Below are positions 8,397 to 17,190 of a stretch of DNA of 64,000 nt, in pieces. Within the stretch, counting starts at the first letter, position 1. Every line of letters starts with the position of its first letter. Origin of the DNA: Pantoea sp050157905 (lineage in GTDB: Bacteria; Pseudomonadota; Gammaproteobacteria; Enterobacterales; Enterobacteriaceae); contig NZ_JBKIWZ010000001.1 of assembly GCF_050157905.1 (NCBI RefSeq), positions 310,001 through 374,000 on the forward strand, in the 5' to 3' direction. Position numbers and translations under genes: made by a program. Below the pieces are notes generated by a model that ran no database searches, was not told the origin of the DNA, and saw only the letters and a list, made by a program, of their open reading frames with translations.

Positions 8397-9503
8397 ATGC
8401 AAAGAGAAACGGCCCCATTCCGTGCCGACACCGTCGGCAGCTTCCTGCGACCTGCCGCCATTAAACAGGCGCGCGAACAGTTTTCAGCCGGTGAGATCGA
8501 TGCCGCTGCACTGCGTGAGGTTGAAGATGCGGCGATTCGTGATGTGGTCGCGAAACAGCGTGAAAATGGCCTGAAGGTAGTGACGGATGGCGAGTTTCGT
8601 CGCGGCTGGTGGCACTTCGACTTCTTCTACGGCTTGCAGGGCGTTGAGCGTTATGAGGCGGAGCAGGGCATTCAGTTCAATGGCGTTCAGACCAAAGCGC
8701 ATGGCGTAAAAGTGGTCAGCAAGCTGGGCTTTCCGGCCGACCATCCGATGCTCGACCATTTCCGCTTCCTGCAGAGCATTGCCGGCGATGCGGTGCCGAA
8801 GATGACCATTCCCAGCCCCAGCGTGCTGCACTTCCGTGGAGGCCGCAAAGTCATTGACGCGGAGGTTTATCCGGATCTGGCGGATTACTTCAGCGATCTG
8901 GCGCAGACCTACAAAGCGGCTATCAGCGCGTTTTATGACGCAGGCTGCCGCTATCTGCAGCTGGACGACACCGTCTGGGCTTACCTCTGCTCTGAGGATC
9001 AGAAACGCGATATCCGGGCGCGCGGCGACGACCCGGAACAGCTGGCGCAGATTTATGCTCAGGTGCTGAATACCGCGCTGGCAGATAAACCTGCCGATCT
9101 GACCGTGGGCCTGCATGTCTGTCGCGGCAATTTCCGCTCCACCTGGATTTCAGAGGGCGGCTATGGACCGGTAGCGGAGATCCTGTTCGGCAGCGTCAAC
9201 GTGGACGCCTTCTTCCTGGAGTATGACAACGCCCGCTCTGGCGGCTTTGAGCCACTGCGCTTTATCAGGCCCGGTCATCAGCAGGTCGTACTGGGGCTCA
9301 TCACCACCAAAGTAGGGGAGCTGGAGGATCCGGCACAGGTGAAAATCCGGCTGGAGGAAGCGGCGCAATATGTCAGTCTGGATCAGATCTGCCTGAGCCC
9401 GCAGTGCGGTTTTGCCTCCACGGAAGAGGGCAACAGCCTGAGCGAAGCCGAGCAGTGGCAGAAGATCCGGTTAGTGGTCGATATCGCGAAACAGGTCTGG
9501 TAA
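8397..9503 (+). CDS. MetE C-terminal-domain-type methyltransferase (YxjG-like)
   Basis: A 368-residue protein of the vitamin-B12-independent methionine synthase family that has only the catalytic zinc barrel and lacks the N-terminal half of MetE. The start region RADTVGSFLRP is typical of the short YxjG/YxjH-like group. Zinc-ligand motifs are visible: GLHVCRGN near residue 240 and LSPQCGFAS near 336; substrate motif QLDDTVWAYL lies near 183. These short proteins are annotated as methyltetrahydropteroyltriglutamate-homocysteine methyltransferases, but the methyl donor is not certain. ATG 8397 is chosen over GTG 8391 because AAAGGA ends 6 bases upstream. Met boxes upstream support a role in methionine metabolism. 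It is absent at this place in E. coli. Confidence 0.88.
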   Translation: MQRETAPFRADTVGSFLRPAAIKQAREQFSAGEIDAAALREVEDAAIRDVVAKQRENGLKVVTDGEFRRGWWHFDFFYGLQGVERYEAEQGIQFNGVQTKAHGVKVVSKLGFPADHPMLDHFRFLQSIAGDAVPKMTIPSPSVLHFRGGRKVIDAEVYPDLADYFSDLAQTYKAAISAFYDAGCRYLQLDDTVWAYLCSEDQKRDIRARGDDPEQLAQIYAQVLNTALADKPADLTVGLHVCRGNFRSTWISEGGYGPVAEILFGSVNVDAFFLEYDNARSGGFEPLRFIRPGHQQVVLGLITTKVGELEDPAQVKIRLEEAAQYVSLDQICLSPQCGFASTEEGNSLSEAEQWQKIRLVVDIAKQVW

Positions 9504-9524
9504 GACTGTAATGTTGTGCAGACA

Positions 9525-9545
9525 GGCGCGTAAAACGCGCCTTTT
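9525..9545 (+). terminator. Terminator of the MetE-like gene
   Basis: GGCGCG (9525-9530), loop TAAAA, CGCGCC (9536-9541), then TTTT. Confidence 0.85.
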
Positions 9546-9893
9546 GTGTATCTGAACGGGTGTTTATGCGGGAATTTCTCACGCCCTGATTACTTTTCAG
9601 GCACATCATCTGGTGTGCCCGCTGCAAAAATCAACGCTATCCTCTGCCTTTTGGAAAAAGGGCGGGATAACCTTCTGGTTTTCCGATCCCGTATTGCCTT
9701 TCACCGCTATAAACGTTTTACTTAGCGCCGTTGTCGAATCATCCCTCTGTAACCAGAATAACAGCAGATTAAACCACCTGCGCGCCAGCCCGTGACGGAC
9801 ACCGTGCTCTGACATCGTCAGTCGTCGCGGTTCAGACGCAGCGAGGGGGACAACACAAACTCAACTTCCACCGCAACATCAGTGACAGGCCGT
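9546..9893 (+). other. Intergenic leader region upstream of brnQ
   Basis: About 350 bases without a convincing gene. It holds a small hairpin (GGCACA...TGTGCC around 9600-9619). Short frames on both strands look non-coding. The brnQ promoter must lie here but I cannot place it. Confidence 0.4.
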
Positions 9894-11213
9894 ATGACAC
9901 ATCGTTTAACTTCGAAGGACATTCTCGCGCTGGGCTTTATGACATTTGCCCTGTTCGTTGGCGCGGGTAACATTATTTTCCCGCCTATGGTTGGTATTCA
10001 GTCTGGTGAACATGTCTGGACTGCCGCACTCGGCTTCCTGCTCACCGCTGTCGGCCTGCCCGTCATGACCGTGATCGCGCTGGCCCGTGTGGGCGGCGGC
10101 GTGGATGCGCTCAGCACTCCGATTGGCAAAGTGGCGGGCATCGTGCTGGCAACCGTCTGCTATCTGGCTGTCGGCCCGCTGTTTGCCACCCCGCGCACCG
10201 CGACGGTCTCTTTTGAGATGGGGATCGCCCCGCTGACCGGTGAAGGCCCGCTGCCGCTGTTTATCTACAGCCTGATCTACTTCGTGCTGGTCATTGGTGT
10301 GTCGCTCTATCCTGGCAAACTGCTGGATACCGTGGGCCACTTCCTGGCGCCGCTGAAAATTATTGCCCTGACTGTGCTCGGTGTGGCGGCGCTGCTCTGG
10401 CCGGCAGGCGGAACCATTACGGCGACCGCTGATTATCAGCGTGCGGCCTTCTCCAGCGGTTTCGTTAATGGTTATCTGACCATGGATACCCTGGGCGCAC
10501 TGGTCTTTGGCATCGTGATCGTGAACGCGGCCCGCTCCCGTGGCGTGGAAAATGCGGCGCTGCTCACCCGCTATACCGTGCTGGCTGGCCTGATTGCCGG
10601 TCTGGGCCTGACGCTGGTCTACCTCTGCCTGTTCAAACTGGGCGCAGGCAGTGGCGCACTGGTGGATCAAAACGCCAACGGCGCCGCGATTCTGCATGCC
10701 TATGTTCAGCACACCTTCGGCAATATGGGCAGCTTCTTCCTGGCTGCGCTAATCTTTGTTGCCTGCATGGTGACCGCGGTGGGCCTGACCTGTGCCTGTG
10801 CGGAATTTTTTGCGCAATACCTGCCATTGTCGTATAAAACGCTGGTATTTATTCTGGGTCTGTTCTCAATGGTGGTGTCGAATCTCGGCCTGAGCCATCT
10901 GATTCAGATCTCCATCCCGGTACTGACGGCGATCTATCCGCCCTGTATCGTGCTGGTCGTGCTGAGTTTCACCCTGAACTGGTGGAACAAAAGCAGCCGG
11001 ATTATTGCACCGGCGATGCTGGTCAGCCTGCTGTTCGGCATTGTTGATGCGATTAAAACCACCGGGTTTAAAGATATGCTGCCCGCTTTCAGTCAGCATC
11101 TGCCGCTGGCCGACCAGGGTCTTGCCTGGCTGCCGCCGTCGCTGGTGATGCTGCTGATTGCCGCTGTTGTCGACCGGGTGAAGGGACCCGAGCAGGTTGC
11201 CGTTCACTCGTAA
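9894..11213 (+). CDS. brnQ: Branched-chain amino acid transporter BrnQ
   Basis: Sodium-coupled importer of leucine, isoleucine and valine in the inner membrane (LIVCS family). The N-terminus THRLTSKDILALGFMTFALF matches E. coli BrnQ, and motifs GAGNIIFPPMVG and FATPRTATVSFE are intact. About 12 membrane helices are visible over 439 residues. ATG 9894 is preferred over GTG 9882 by homology with the E. coli start. As in E. coli, it lies between phoR and proY. Confidence 0.97.
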   Translation: MTHRLTSKDILALGFMTFALFVGAGNIIFPPMVGIQSGEHVWTAALGFLLTAVGLPVMTVIALARVGGGVDALSTPIGKVAGIVLATVCYLAVGPLFATPRTATVSFEMGIAPLTGEGPLPLFIYSLIYFVLVIGVSLYPGKLLDTVGHFLAPLKIIALTVLGVAALLWPAGGTITATADYQRAAFSSGFVNGYLTMDTLGALVFGIVIVNAARSRGVENAALLTRYTVLAGLIAGLGLTLVYLCLFKLGAGSGALVDQNANGAAILHAYVQHTFGNMGSFFLAALIFVACMVTAVGLTCACAEFFAQYLPLSYKTLVFILGLFSMVVSNLGLSHLIQISIPVLTAIYPPCIVLVVLSFTLNWWNKSSRIIAPAMLVSLLFGIVDAIKTTGFKDMLPAFSQHLPLADQGLAWLPPSLVMLLIAAVVDRVKGPEQVAVHS

Positions 11214-11235
11214 CAGAGCGCACTGATTCTTCTTT

Positions 11236-11261
11236 AACCACGGGCTTGCCCGTGGTTTTTT
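11236..11261 (+). terminator. Terminator between brnQ and proY
   Basis: AACCACGGGC (11236-11245), loop TT, GCCCGTGGTT (11248-11257), followed by a T run. Confidence 0.9.
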
Positions 11262-11283
11262 CATTTCACAGGTACAGGTTGTT

Positions 11284-12636
11284 ATGCAAGAAACCAACAA
11301 GCTCAAACGCGGACTGAGCACGCGCCATATCCGCTTTATGGCACTGGGATCGGCGATTGGCACCGGGCTGTTTTACGGTTCCGCTGATGCGATAAAAATG
11401 GCCGGACCGAGCGTGCTGCTCGCCTACATCATCGGCGGGGCCGTGGCTTACATCATCATGCGCGCACTGGGTGAGATGTCTGTTAATAATCCCCAGGCCA
11501 GCTCCTTCTCCCGCTATGCCCAGGATTACCTGGGACCGATGGCGGGCTATATCACCGGCTGGACCTACTGTTTCGAAATCCTGATTGTGGCGATAGCGGA
11601 TGTCACCGCTTTCGGCATTTACATGGGCGTCTGGTTCCCTGAGGTACCGCACTGGATTTGGGTGCTGAGCGTGGTGCTGATCATCGGCGCGGTCAATCTG
11701 ATGAGCGTGAAGGTGTTTGGCGAGGTGGAGTTCTGGTTCTCCTTCTTCAAGGTCGCCACCATCATCGTGATGATTCTGGCCGGTTTTGGCATGATCATCT
11801 GGGGAATCGGCAATGGCGGTCAGCCGACCGGCATCCACAATCTCTGGACTAACGGCGGCTTTTTCGCGCACGGCGTGGTGGGTATGCTGTTGTCGCTGCA
11901 GATGGTGATGTTTGCCTATGGCGGCATTGAGATTATCGGCATCACCGCTGGTGAAGCGAAAGATCCGGAAAAGTCTATTCCCCGCGCGATTAACTCCGTA
12001 CCCTGGCGCATTCTGGTGTTCTACGTCGGCACGCTGTTTGTGATTATGTCGATCTACCCGTGGAATCAGGTTGGCACTTCCGGCAGCCCGTTTGTGCTGA
12101 CCTTCCAGCACCTGGGGATCGCGGCTGCGGCCTCCATTCTTAACTTCGTGGTGCTGACGGCCTCGCTTTCTGCCATTAACAGTGATGTGTTTGGCGTAGG
12201 CCGGATGCTGCATGGTATGGCGCAGCAGGGCCATGCGCCGAAGGTCTTTATGAAAGTCTCTTCGCGCGGCATTCCATGGGTGACGGTGGTGGTGATGATG
12301 TTTGCCATGCTGATAGCGGTCTACCTCAACTACCTGATGCCGGAAAAAGTGTTCCTGGTGATCGCCTCCCTGGCAACTTTTGCAACGGTATGGGTCTGGA
12401 TCATGATTCTGCTGTCGCAGATAGCGTTTCGGCGCAAAATTGGTAAAGAAGCGGCCAGCAAACTGCACTTTGCCCTGCCTGGTGGCAGCTGGACCGCAGG
12501 CGTCGGCGTTGCCTTCCTCTGTTTTATTATCGCGCTGATTGGCTACTTCCCTGATACCCGCATTTCGCTCTATGTGGGTCTGGTGTGGATCCTCCTGCTG
12601 CTGGCAGGGTACAGACTGGTGCGTAAGCCTCGTTAA
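11284..12636 (+). CDS. proY: Amino acid permease ProY
   Basis: APC-family cationic/proline-type permease of 450 residues with 12 predicted membrane helices. The opening KLKRGLSTRHIRFMALGSAI and IGTGLFYGSADAIK are nearly identical to E. coli ProY. In E. coli ProY is a cryptic proline transporter; the substrate here is inferred. A terminator separates it from brnQ, so it probably has its own promoter in the short gap or is read through at low level. Confidence 0.95.
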   Translation: MQETNKLKRGLSTRHIRFMALGSAIGTGLFYGSADAIKMAGPSVLLAYIIGGAVAYIIMRALGEMSVNNPQASSFSRYAQDYLGPMAGYITGWTYCFEILIVAIADVTAFGIYMGVWFPEVPHWIWVLSVVLIIGAVNLMSVKVFGEVEFWFSFFKVATIIVMILAGFGMIIWGIGNGGQPTGIHNLWTNGGFFAHGVVGMLLSLQMVMFAYGGIEIIGITAGEAKDPEKSIPRAINSVPWRILVFYVGTLFVIMSIYPWNQVGTSGSPFVLTFQHLGIAAAASILNFVVLTASLSAINSDVFGVGRMLHGMAQQGHAPKVFMKVSSRGIPWVTVVVMMFAMLIAVYLNYLMPEKVFLVIASLATFATVWVWIMILLSQIAFRRKIGKEAASKLHFALPGGSWTAGVGVAFLCFIIALIGYFPDTRISLYVGLVWILLLLAGYRLVRKPR

Positions 12637-12642
12637 TCTTCC

Positions 12643-12674
12643 GTTCTGCTCTCCCGGCTCCGGGAGAGCAGAAC
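12643..12674. repeat. 15-bp perfect stem-loop downstream of proY
   Basis: GTTCTGCTCTCCCGG (12643-12657) and its exact complement (12660-12674) enclose a 2-base loop. It begins 6 bases after the proY stop. No uridine run follows, so it may protect the 3' end of the message or act as a weak terminator. Confidence 0.75.
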
Positions 12675-13102
12675 CAGTTATTTCCCGCCTCTGCGTTATC
12701 CTCTGTTATTTGTGTGATCCCCGGCACAGCATTCCGTTTTATCGCCGATGCGGCATCTCGCTGAAATAATATTGCGTGGTGTTCTGCGATTTATTTTCGC
12801 GACGGCGGACGGAAGAGGTTATTTCATTAAGCGGTTATTATCACAGATGCGAAATCCGGATAGCCGGACAGGCGTGATCGCGCAACAGCGCGCAACGGGC
12901 GGGCAGTGAACAGCCGGTGTGCGGACGAAGAAAATAAAAAACGGCGAAACCAGTCGCCGAAAGAATCAAAGAATTACAGGAAAAAATAATTATAAAGGGA
13001 TGATTGACGTAACTATCGTAAAACAAAAAAGAGGGGGCTGATAGCCGGCACGTTTTAAATAAGAAAAGGTCGGAATGACGTTAATTAACGGCGGTTAACA
13101 TT
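12675..13102. other. AT-rich gap between proY and the phytase gene
   Basis: About 430 bases without a credible protein gene. The only sizeable frame (minus, 12841-13026) has no recognisable content. The gap holds an orphan minus-strand terminator (12931-12959). Upstream of it on that strand is a TATAAT (plus-strand complement near 13000) but no good -35. Confidence 0.5.
12931..12959 (-). terminator. Minus-strand intrinsic terminator not adjacent to a gene
   Basis: On the minus strand CGGCGA (12959-12954), loop CTGGTT, TCGCCG (12947-12942) is followed by TTTTTTATTTT. It lies about 190 bases past the phytase stop, which already has its own stem-loop at 13103-13133. It may end a short independent transcript. 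Confidence 0.6.
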
Positions 13103-13133
13103 ATTCAGGCCGCCGGAAAGTGGCGACCTGAAT
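13103..13133 (-). terminator. Stem-loop after the phytase-like gene
   Basis: ATTCAGG-C-CGCC (13103-13114) pairs with GGCG-A-CCTGAAT (13122-13133) with one mismatch and a 7-base loop. It is 17 bases past the stop codon, with an AT-rich tail on the minus strand. Likely transcription end of the IMPase-phytase unit. Confidence 0.6.
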
Positions 13134-13149
13134 TTGATTAGCCACAGAC

Positions 13150-14406
13150 TCAGGGCAATATAACCGAAACCGGCAGTGTAGCGCGGTTGTCCAGGTTTTT
13201 ACGCAGCTGATTCAGCGTGGATTGATAAGGGCAGAGCAGGCCCACCTCCGTGACTCTGCAGGCCGGCTGATGCCACTCCTGACGTAACAGCGGATGCTTT
13301 TCATCAACCGGCTGTAGCTCACGGATCGCATCCAGACTCTGCGCCTGAAAATAGAGGCGCAAAAACCGTTCGCCGCTGCGGGTGTCGCGCCAGCGCTCCA
13401 GCACCAGACTGCTGCCAGGCGGAATGTTGCCGCGTGCATAACCGGGTAGTTGCCAGCTAAAGCCCATCAGGGTGCGTACCATGGCGATATTAGTGTCATG
13501 CCCGACCAGAATGAACCAGCGGGTGGGTGAATGCCTGTCGGCGATGGTCTCCAGCAGGGCATTAAGCAGGATTGAGCCGCGACGCTGAGCCAGATAGAAG
13601 AGGTCATTGCTGAGATCGTAGTTGGCGGTCAGCAGGGGCAGCAGCGCGGTGATCTGCGCGGCGGAAGTGATATGCCCCCAGGCGAGCTGATCGAATGGCA
13701 GATTTTCGCTGTAACCCAGCCGCAGTGTCTCCACCATGCTCGCCATCGCGCTCAGACCATAAACGTAACTGCCGCCGCTGCGGGTCTGCCGGAGTGACCA
13801 GGGCTGCTCGAAGAAGGTGCAGGCGCTGGCGGGCGGACAGACGGCGGTTTTCAGTTGCTGAATCGCGGGTTGCAGCTGCTTTTGCAGCTGCGCCAGATCG
13901 CCCGCTTTCTGCTGTTTAGCGGCCAGCTCCTGAGCCGGATCGCTCCGGGTGATTGCCAGTTTTTCACTCTGAAACAGGGGATCGGCGTCACCTGCCATGG
14001 CGTGTACCGGCACGCCGCAGCCGGGAAAGGCGCCGTCAGTCAGCGCCGCGCCAGTGGCGCGGGTGCGCTGCAGCGGACTGGCACGCACATAGACCTGCGT
14101 CGCATCCGGACAGCCTGCTTTCAGCAGGCCGAGCTGGCGATAGTGCTCGCCTTCCCAGCGGCCTTTATTAACCACCGCACTGTAGCCATGACCGGTCAGC
14201 TCGCCATCGGCCGTGCTCCACTGCGTCCAGGGCTGCTGACTGGCGGCTTCAATCTCTTTGCGGTTGCCTGGCGTCGGCGGGCGGACACCATGGCGGCTCA
14301 GTTCGACCACTTTTTCCAGCTGATATGCTGCCGCCTGTGCCGCCGGATCGGCCAGCCAGAGAGACGTAAGGATCAGTGCGCAACGGTACAGGGCAGGTAG
14401 CCTCAT
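13150..14406 (-). CDS. AppA-type periplasmic histidine acid phosphatase (phytase-like)
   Basis: Exported phosphomonoesterase of the branch-2 histidine phosphatase superfamily, 418 residues. A signal peptide ends near residue 26 (AAQAA). The catalytic RHGVRPP begins at residue 38 (nucleophile His39) and the proton-donor motif is HDTN near 303. HDTN is typical of AppA-type phytases; glucose-1-phosphatases (Agp) usually have HDAN. Eight Cys residues in the mature part (13 bases of signal excluded) suggest disulfides. Its ATG directly follows the TAA of the upstream inositol-monophosphatase-family gene, so the two are co-translated. Phytate or another sugar phosphate is the likely substrate; the exact one is inferred. 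Confidence 0.85.
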   Translation of the reverse strand: MRLPALYRCALILTSLWLADPAAQAAAYQLEKVVELSRHGVRPPTPGNRKEIEAASQQPWTQWSTADGELTGHGYSAVVNKGRWEGEHYRQLGLLKAGCPDATQVYVRASPLQRTRATGAALTDGAFPGCGVPVHAMAGDADPLFQSEKLAITRSDPAQELAAKQQKAGDLAQLQKQLQPAIQQLKTAVCPPASACTFFEQPWSLRQTRSGGSYVYGLSAMASMVETLRLGYSENLPFDQLAWGHITSAAQITALLPLLTANYDLSNDLFYLAQRRGSILLNALLETIADRHSPTRWFILVGHDTNIAMVRTLMGFSWQLPGYARGNIPPGSSLVLERWRDTRSGERFLRLYFQAQSLDAIRELQPVDEKHPLLRQEWHQPACRVTEVGLLCPYQSTLNQLRKNLDNRATLPVSVILP

Positions 14407-15219
14407 TTACTCATCCAGCGCGCTGTTACCGGTCAGCGCTTTGATCTGGGGATAAAGCGCTGCATTGGCCAGCAGCACCGGGTTCCCGTTTTGCAGCCCC
14501 CCATTACCCAGATAATCGTTAGTGACGCCGCCCGCTTCGCGCATCAGCACAATGCCCGGCAGGCTGTCCCAGGGATGCATGTGCGCTTCGTAGTAACCAA
14601 TCAGGCGGCCGGCGGCCGCCCAGGCACTGGTCAGTGCGCCCGAACCTATGCGGATAAACATGCCGCCCTGCGCGATCAGCCCGTTAATCAATTGCGAAAC
14701 GCCGTCGCCCGCTGTCCGGCTGGAGTTACTGATGCCGAGCAGCCCTTCATTAAGCTGCGTCGCGCCATGAACCTGCATACGATGCTCATTGAGCCACGCG
14801 CCCTGACCGGCCCGGGCGTGGAACAGCTCCTGATGATTAGGATCACAGACCACGCCGATAACCGGTTCACCCTCGCACACGACCGCCAGCGAGACGCACC
14901 AGTTTGGCAGCCCGTTGACGAAGCAGGCGGTACCATCGATCGGATCAATGACCCAGACAAAAGGGGCACCCTGAAGCTCGCCGCCGCTCTCTTCGCCACA
15001 GACGGCGTCCTCCGGAAACCGTTCAGCGATCAAGGTCTTAATTAAGGCCTCCACGTTGCGGTCGGCCTCGCTGACCACGTCCTGCAAATCCCTTTTGTGT
15101 TCCACCACCAGTGTCTGACGCTGCTGATACCAGGATAAGGCCCGGCTGGCCGCCGCACGGGCGATGTCGCAGGCGTAACGGTAACGCGCGTCAATTTCAG
15201 AATGCGAAGCGGATGACAT
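14407..15219 (-). CDS. Inositol monophosphatase family protein
   Basis: Magnesium-dependent, lithium-sensitive phosphatase family (IMPase/CysQ/FBPase fold), 270 residues, no signal peptide, so cytoplasmic. Metal-site motifs are GEES near residue 75, DPIDGTACFVNG near 90-101 and PWDSLPG near 220. It is distinct from SuhB, which lies elsewhere in enterobacteria. It is the first gene of a two-gene minus-strand unit with the phytase-like gene. A pathway in which the periplasmic enzyme frees inositol phosphates and this one finishes dephosphorylation is an inference; CysQ-like or histidinol-phosphatase activity is also possible. Confidence 0.85.
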   Translation of the reverse strand: MSSASHSEIDARYRYACDIARAAASRALSWYQQRQTLVVEHKRDLQDVVSEADRNVEALIKTLIAERFPEDAVCGEESGGELQGAPFVWVIDPIDGTACFVNGLPNWCVSLAVVCEGEPVIGVVCDPNHQELFHARAGQGAWLNEHRMQVHGATQLNEGLLGISNSSRTAGDGVSQLINGLIAQGGMFIRIGSGALTSAWAAAGRLIGYYEAHMHPWDSLPGIVLMREAGGVTNDYLGNGGLQNGNPVLLANAALYPQIKALTGNSALDE

Positions 15220-15288
15220 CTTTTCCTCTTATGATTTTTTTGCCCTGTCGAACGGAAGGCGCGCCTGAACAGGCGGTCTGGCTGTGAT

Positions 15289-15309
15289 GTTAACTTAACT
15301 ACTGTTAAG
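15289..15309 (-). promoter_or_regulatory. Repeated TTAAC palindrome upstream of the IMPase-phytase unit
   Basis: GTTAAC (15289-15294), TTAAC (15295-15299), then GTTAAG (15304-15309). The segments CTTAAC (15294-15299) and GTTAAG are complementary with a 4-base spacer. It lies 70-90 bases before the start codon in the only promoter-bearing gap, so it is a candidate operator. Confidence 0.35.
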
Positions 15310-15424
15310 AAAGGCTTCATTAAGCCGCAGATGACGTGTAATGGCAAGATGGTGTGGCGTGAGGCGACGTTTTTTCAGTGGACGAAAATGGACCGTCGCC
15401 AGCCCGGTAGCAGAGGATCGGGTT

Positions 15425-16006
15425 TTACAGGGTTTTATCGGTCGCCTGTGTCATTAAACGCGGATAAAAGTCAAAAAACAGTGCTTCCAGCTGATCGTAA
15501 TGCTGGGTGAAATCGTGGTATGAGTCGCGCAGCGCCGCCAGGCGTGGCCGACGGCTGGCCATGCCGTGCAGCACCCGCTCCAGCCGTCCGGCCTCGGCAT
15601 AGTGTTCAAACCAGCGCTCGCGCCACATCACCGCGTTAAGGTGCTGAAATTCAGAAGGCGTATCGCGCAGCTGCGGCACAATCTCCTGTTCGGCGGCGGC
15701 GGAAAATTGCGCCAGCGTCTGGTCAGGGGTGAATGCCTGCCAGTGGCGGGCCAGAAAGTGGTCCCAGATGACATCCAGGGTGATCGGTGCCACGCGGTAC
15801 GTTTCCGCCCGGAACAGCTGGCGGGCGGTGCGTACCTCCGGCAGCCCATCGGTCATGACGTCGAGACGCCGATGCATGAGAATGCCGTCTGCGACGGGCG
15901 CAGACCAGTGCTGGTGCGGGTTACCCCGCACGAAGTCGGCCATCAGATTGCCGAGTAAGGAGCTGTCGGCCAGCCGGGCCAGATGGAGATGCGCGAGAAA
16001 GTTCAT
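15425..16006 (-). CDS. acpH: ACP phosphodiesterase AcpH
   Basis: Hydrolase that removes the 4'-phosphopantetheine arm from acyl carrier protein. The N-terminus MNFLAHLHLA, metal-binding LMADFVRG and ILMHRRLDVMTD are characteristic. It has 193 residues, as in E. coli. It is divergent from queA with a 103-base gap holding both promoters, the same arrangement as in E. coli. Confidence 0.95.
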   Translation of the reverse strand: MNFLAHLHLARLADSSLLGNLMADFVRGNPHQHWSAPVADGILMHRRLDVMTDGLPEVRTARQLFRAETYRVAPITLDVIWDHFLARHWQAFTPDQTLAQFSAAAEQEIVPQLRDTPSEFQHLNAVMWRERWFEHYAEAGRLERVLHGMASRRPRLAALRDSYHDFTQHYDQLEALFFDFYPRLMTQATDKTL

Positions 16007-16109
16007 GCCGCATTATAGGCCGAACTGCCTTTGCACAGCCAGTTGTTCAGAATTTGTCGATTTTCCGCTAAACTATGCCGCCTGTTTTTGCCTGAGAAAG
16101 AACATTTCA

Positions 16110-17180
16110 ATGCGTGTCGCCGATTTTGCTTTTGAATTGCCTGAATCCCTGATTGCTCACTATCCCCAGGCGCAGCGCAGCGGCTGTCGTCTGCTGTCGC
16201 TTGAGGGTCCCAGCGGTAACCTGTCACACGGTGTGTTCACCGATGTGCTGGATAAGCTCAATCCCGGTGACCTGCTGGTGTTCAACAATACCCGGGTGAT
16301 TCCGGCACGCGTTTTTGGCCGTAAAGCCAGCGGCGGCAAAATCGAGATGCTGGTCGAGCGCATGCTTGACGACAAGCGCGTGCTGGCCCATGTGCGCGCC
16401 TCAAAAGCGCCAAAACCGGGTGCTGAGCTGCTGCTGGGCGAAGATGAGAGCGTGAAAGCGACCATGGTGGCACGCCACGATGCGCTGTTTGAAATTGCGT
16501 TCGATGACGAGCGCGCCGTGCTCGATATCCTTAACAGCGTCGGCCACATGCCGCTGCCGCCCTATATCGACCGTCCGGATGAAGAGGCTGACCGCGAGCT
16601 CTATCAGACCGTCTACAGCGCCCGTCCGGGTGCCGTGGCGGCCCCGACTGCGGGATTGCACTTTGATGAACCGCTGCTGCAGGCGCTGAAAGAGAAAGGC
16701 GTCGAAATGGCCTTTGTAACGCTGCACGTCGGCGCAGGCACCTTCCAGCCGGTGCGCGTTGAAACCATCGAAGAGCATCACATGCATGCCGAGTATGCCG
16801 AAGTGCCGCAGGACGTCGTCGATGCGGTGCTGGCCTGTAAAGCGCGTGGCAACCGGGTAGTTGCCGTCGGCACCACTTCCGTCCGTTCGCTGGAGAGCGC
16901 CGCCAAAGCGAGTCAGGATGCCCTGATTGCGCCGTTCTTCGACGATACCCAGATTTTTATCTATCCGGGCTATGAGTATCAGGTGATCGATGCGCTGATC
17001 ACCAATTTTCACCTGCCCGAATCGACCCTGATTATGCTGGTGTCGGCCTTTGCCGGTTACCAGCACACCATGGCCGCGTACCGCGCAGCCGTGGCTGAGC
17101 AGTATCGTTTCTTCAGCTATGGAGACGCGATGTTTATCAGCAAAAATCCGCAGGCGCCGCTGGAAAAAGTGGGCGACTGA
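16110..17180 (+). CDS. queA: tRNA preQ1(34) S-adenosylmethionine ribosyltransferase-isomerase
   Basis: Transfers and isomerises the ribosyl part of S-adenosylmethionine onto preQ1-modified tRNA to give epoxyqueuosine. The frame is open far upstream, but ATG 16110 starts the protein at MRVADFAFELPESLIAHYPQ, giving the standard 356 residues. Conserved stretches GDLLVFNNTRVIPAR, APTAGLHF and TTSVRSLES are present. It is followed by tgt, the preceding enzyme of the pathway, after 77 bases. Confidence 0.98.
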   Translation: MRVADFAFELPESLIAHYPQAQRSGCRLLSLEGPSGNLSHGVFTDVLDKLNPGDLLVFNNTRVIPARVFGRKASGGKIEMLVERMLDDKRVLAHVRASKAPKPGAELLLGEDESVKATMVARHDALFEIAFDDERAVLDILNSVGHMPLPPYIDRPDEEADRELYQTVYSARPGAVAAPTAGLHFDEPLLQALKEKGVEMAFVTLHVGAGTFQPVRVETIEEHHMHAEYAEVPQDVVDAVLACKARGNRVVAVGTTSVRSLESAAKASQDALIAPFFDDTQIFIYPGYEYQVIDALITNFHLPESTLIMLVSAFAGYQHTMAAYRAAVAEQYRFFSYGDAMFISKNPQAPLEKVGD

Positions 17181-17190
17181 TTTATCAACC

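Noticed and set aside
12841..13026. 61-codon minus frame in the proY-phytase gap
   Set aside because: No ribosome site, no recognisable domain, and it spans the orphan terminator.
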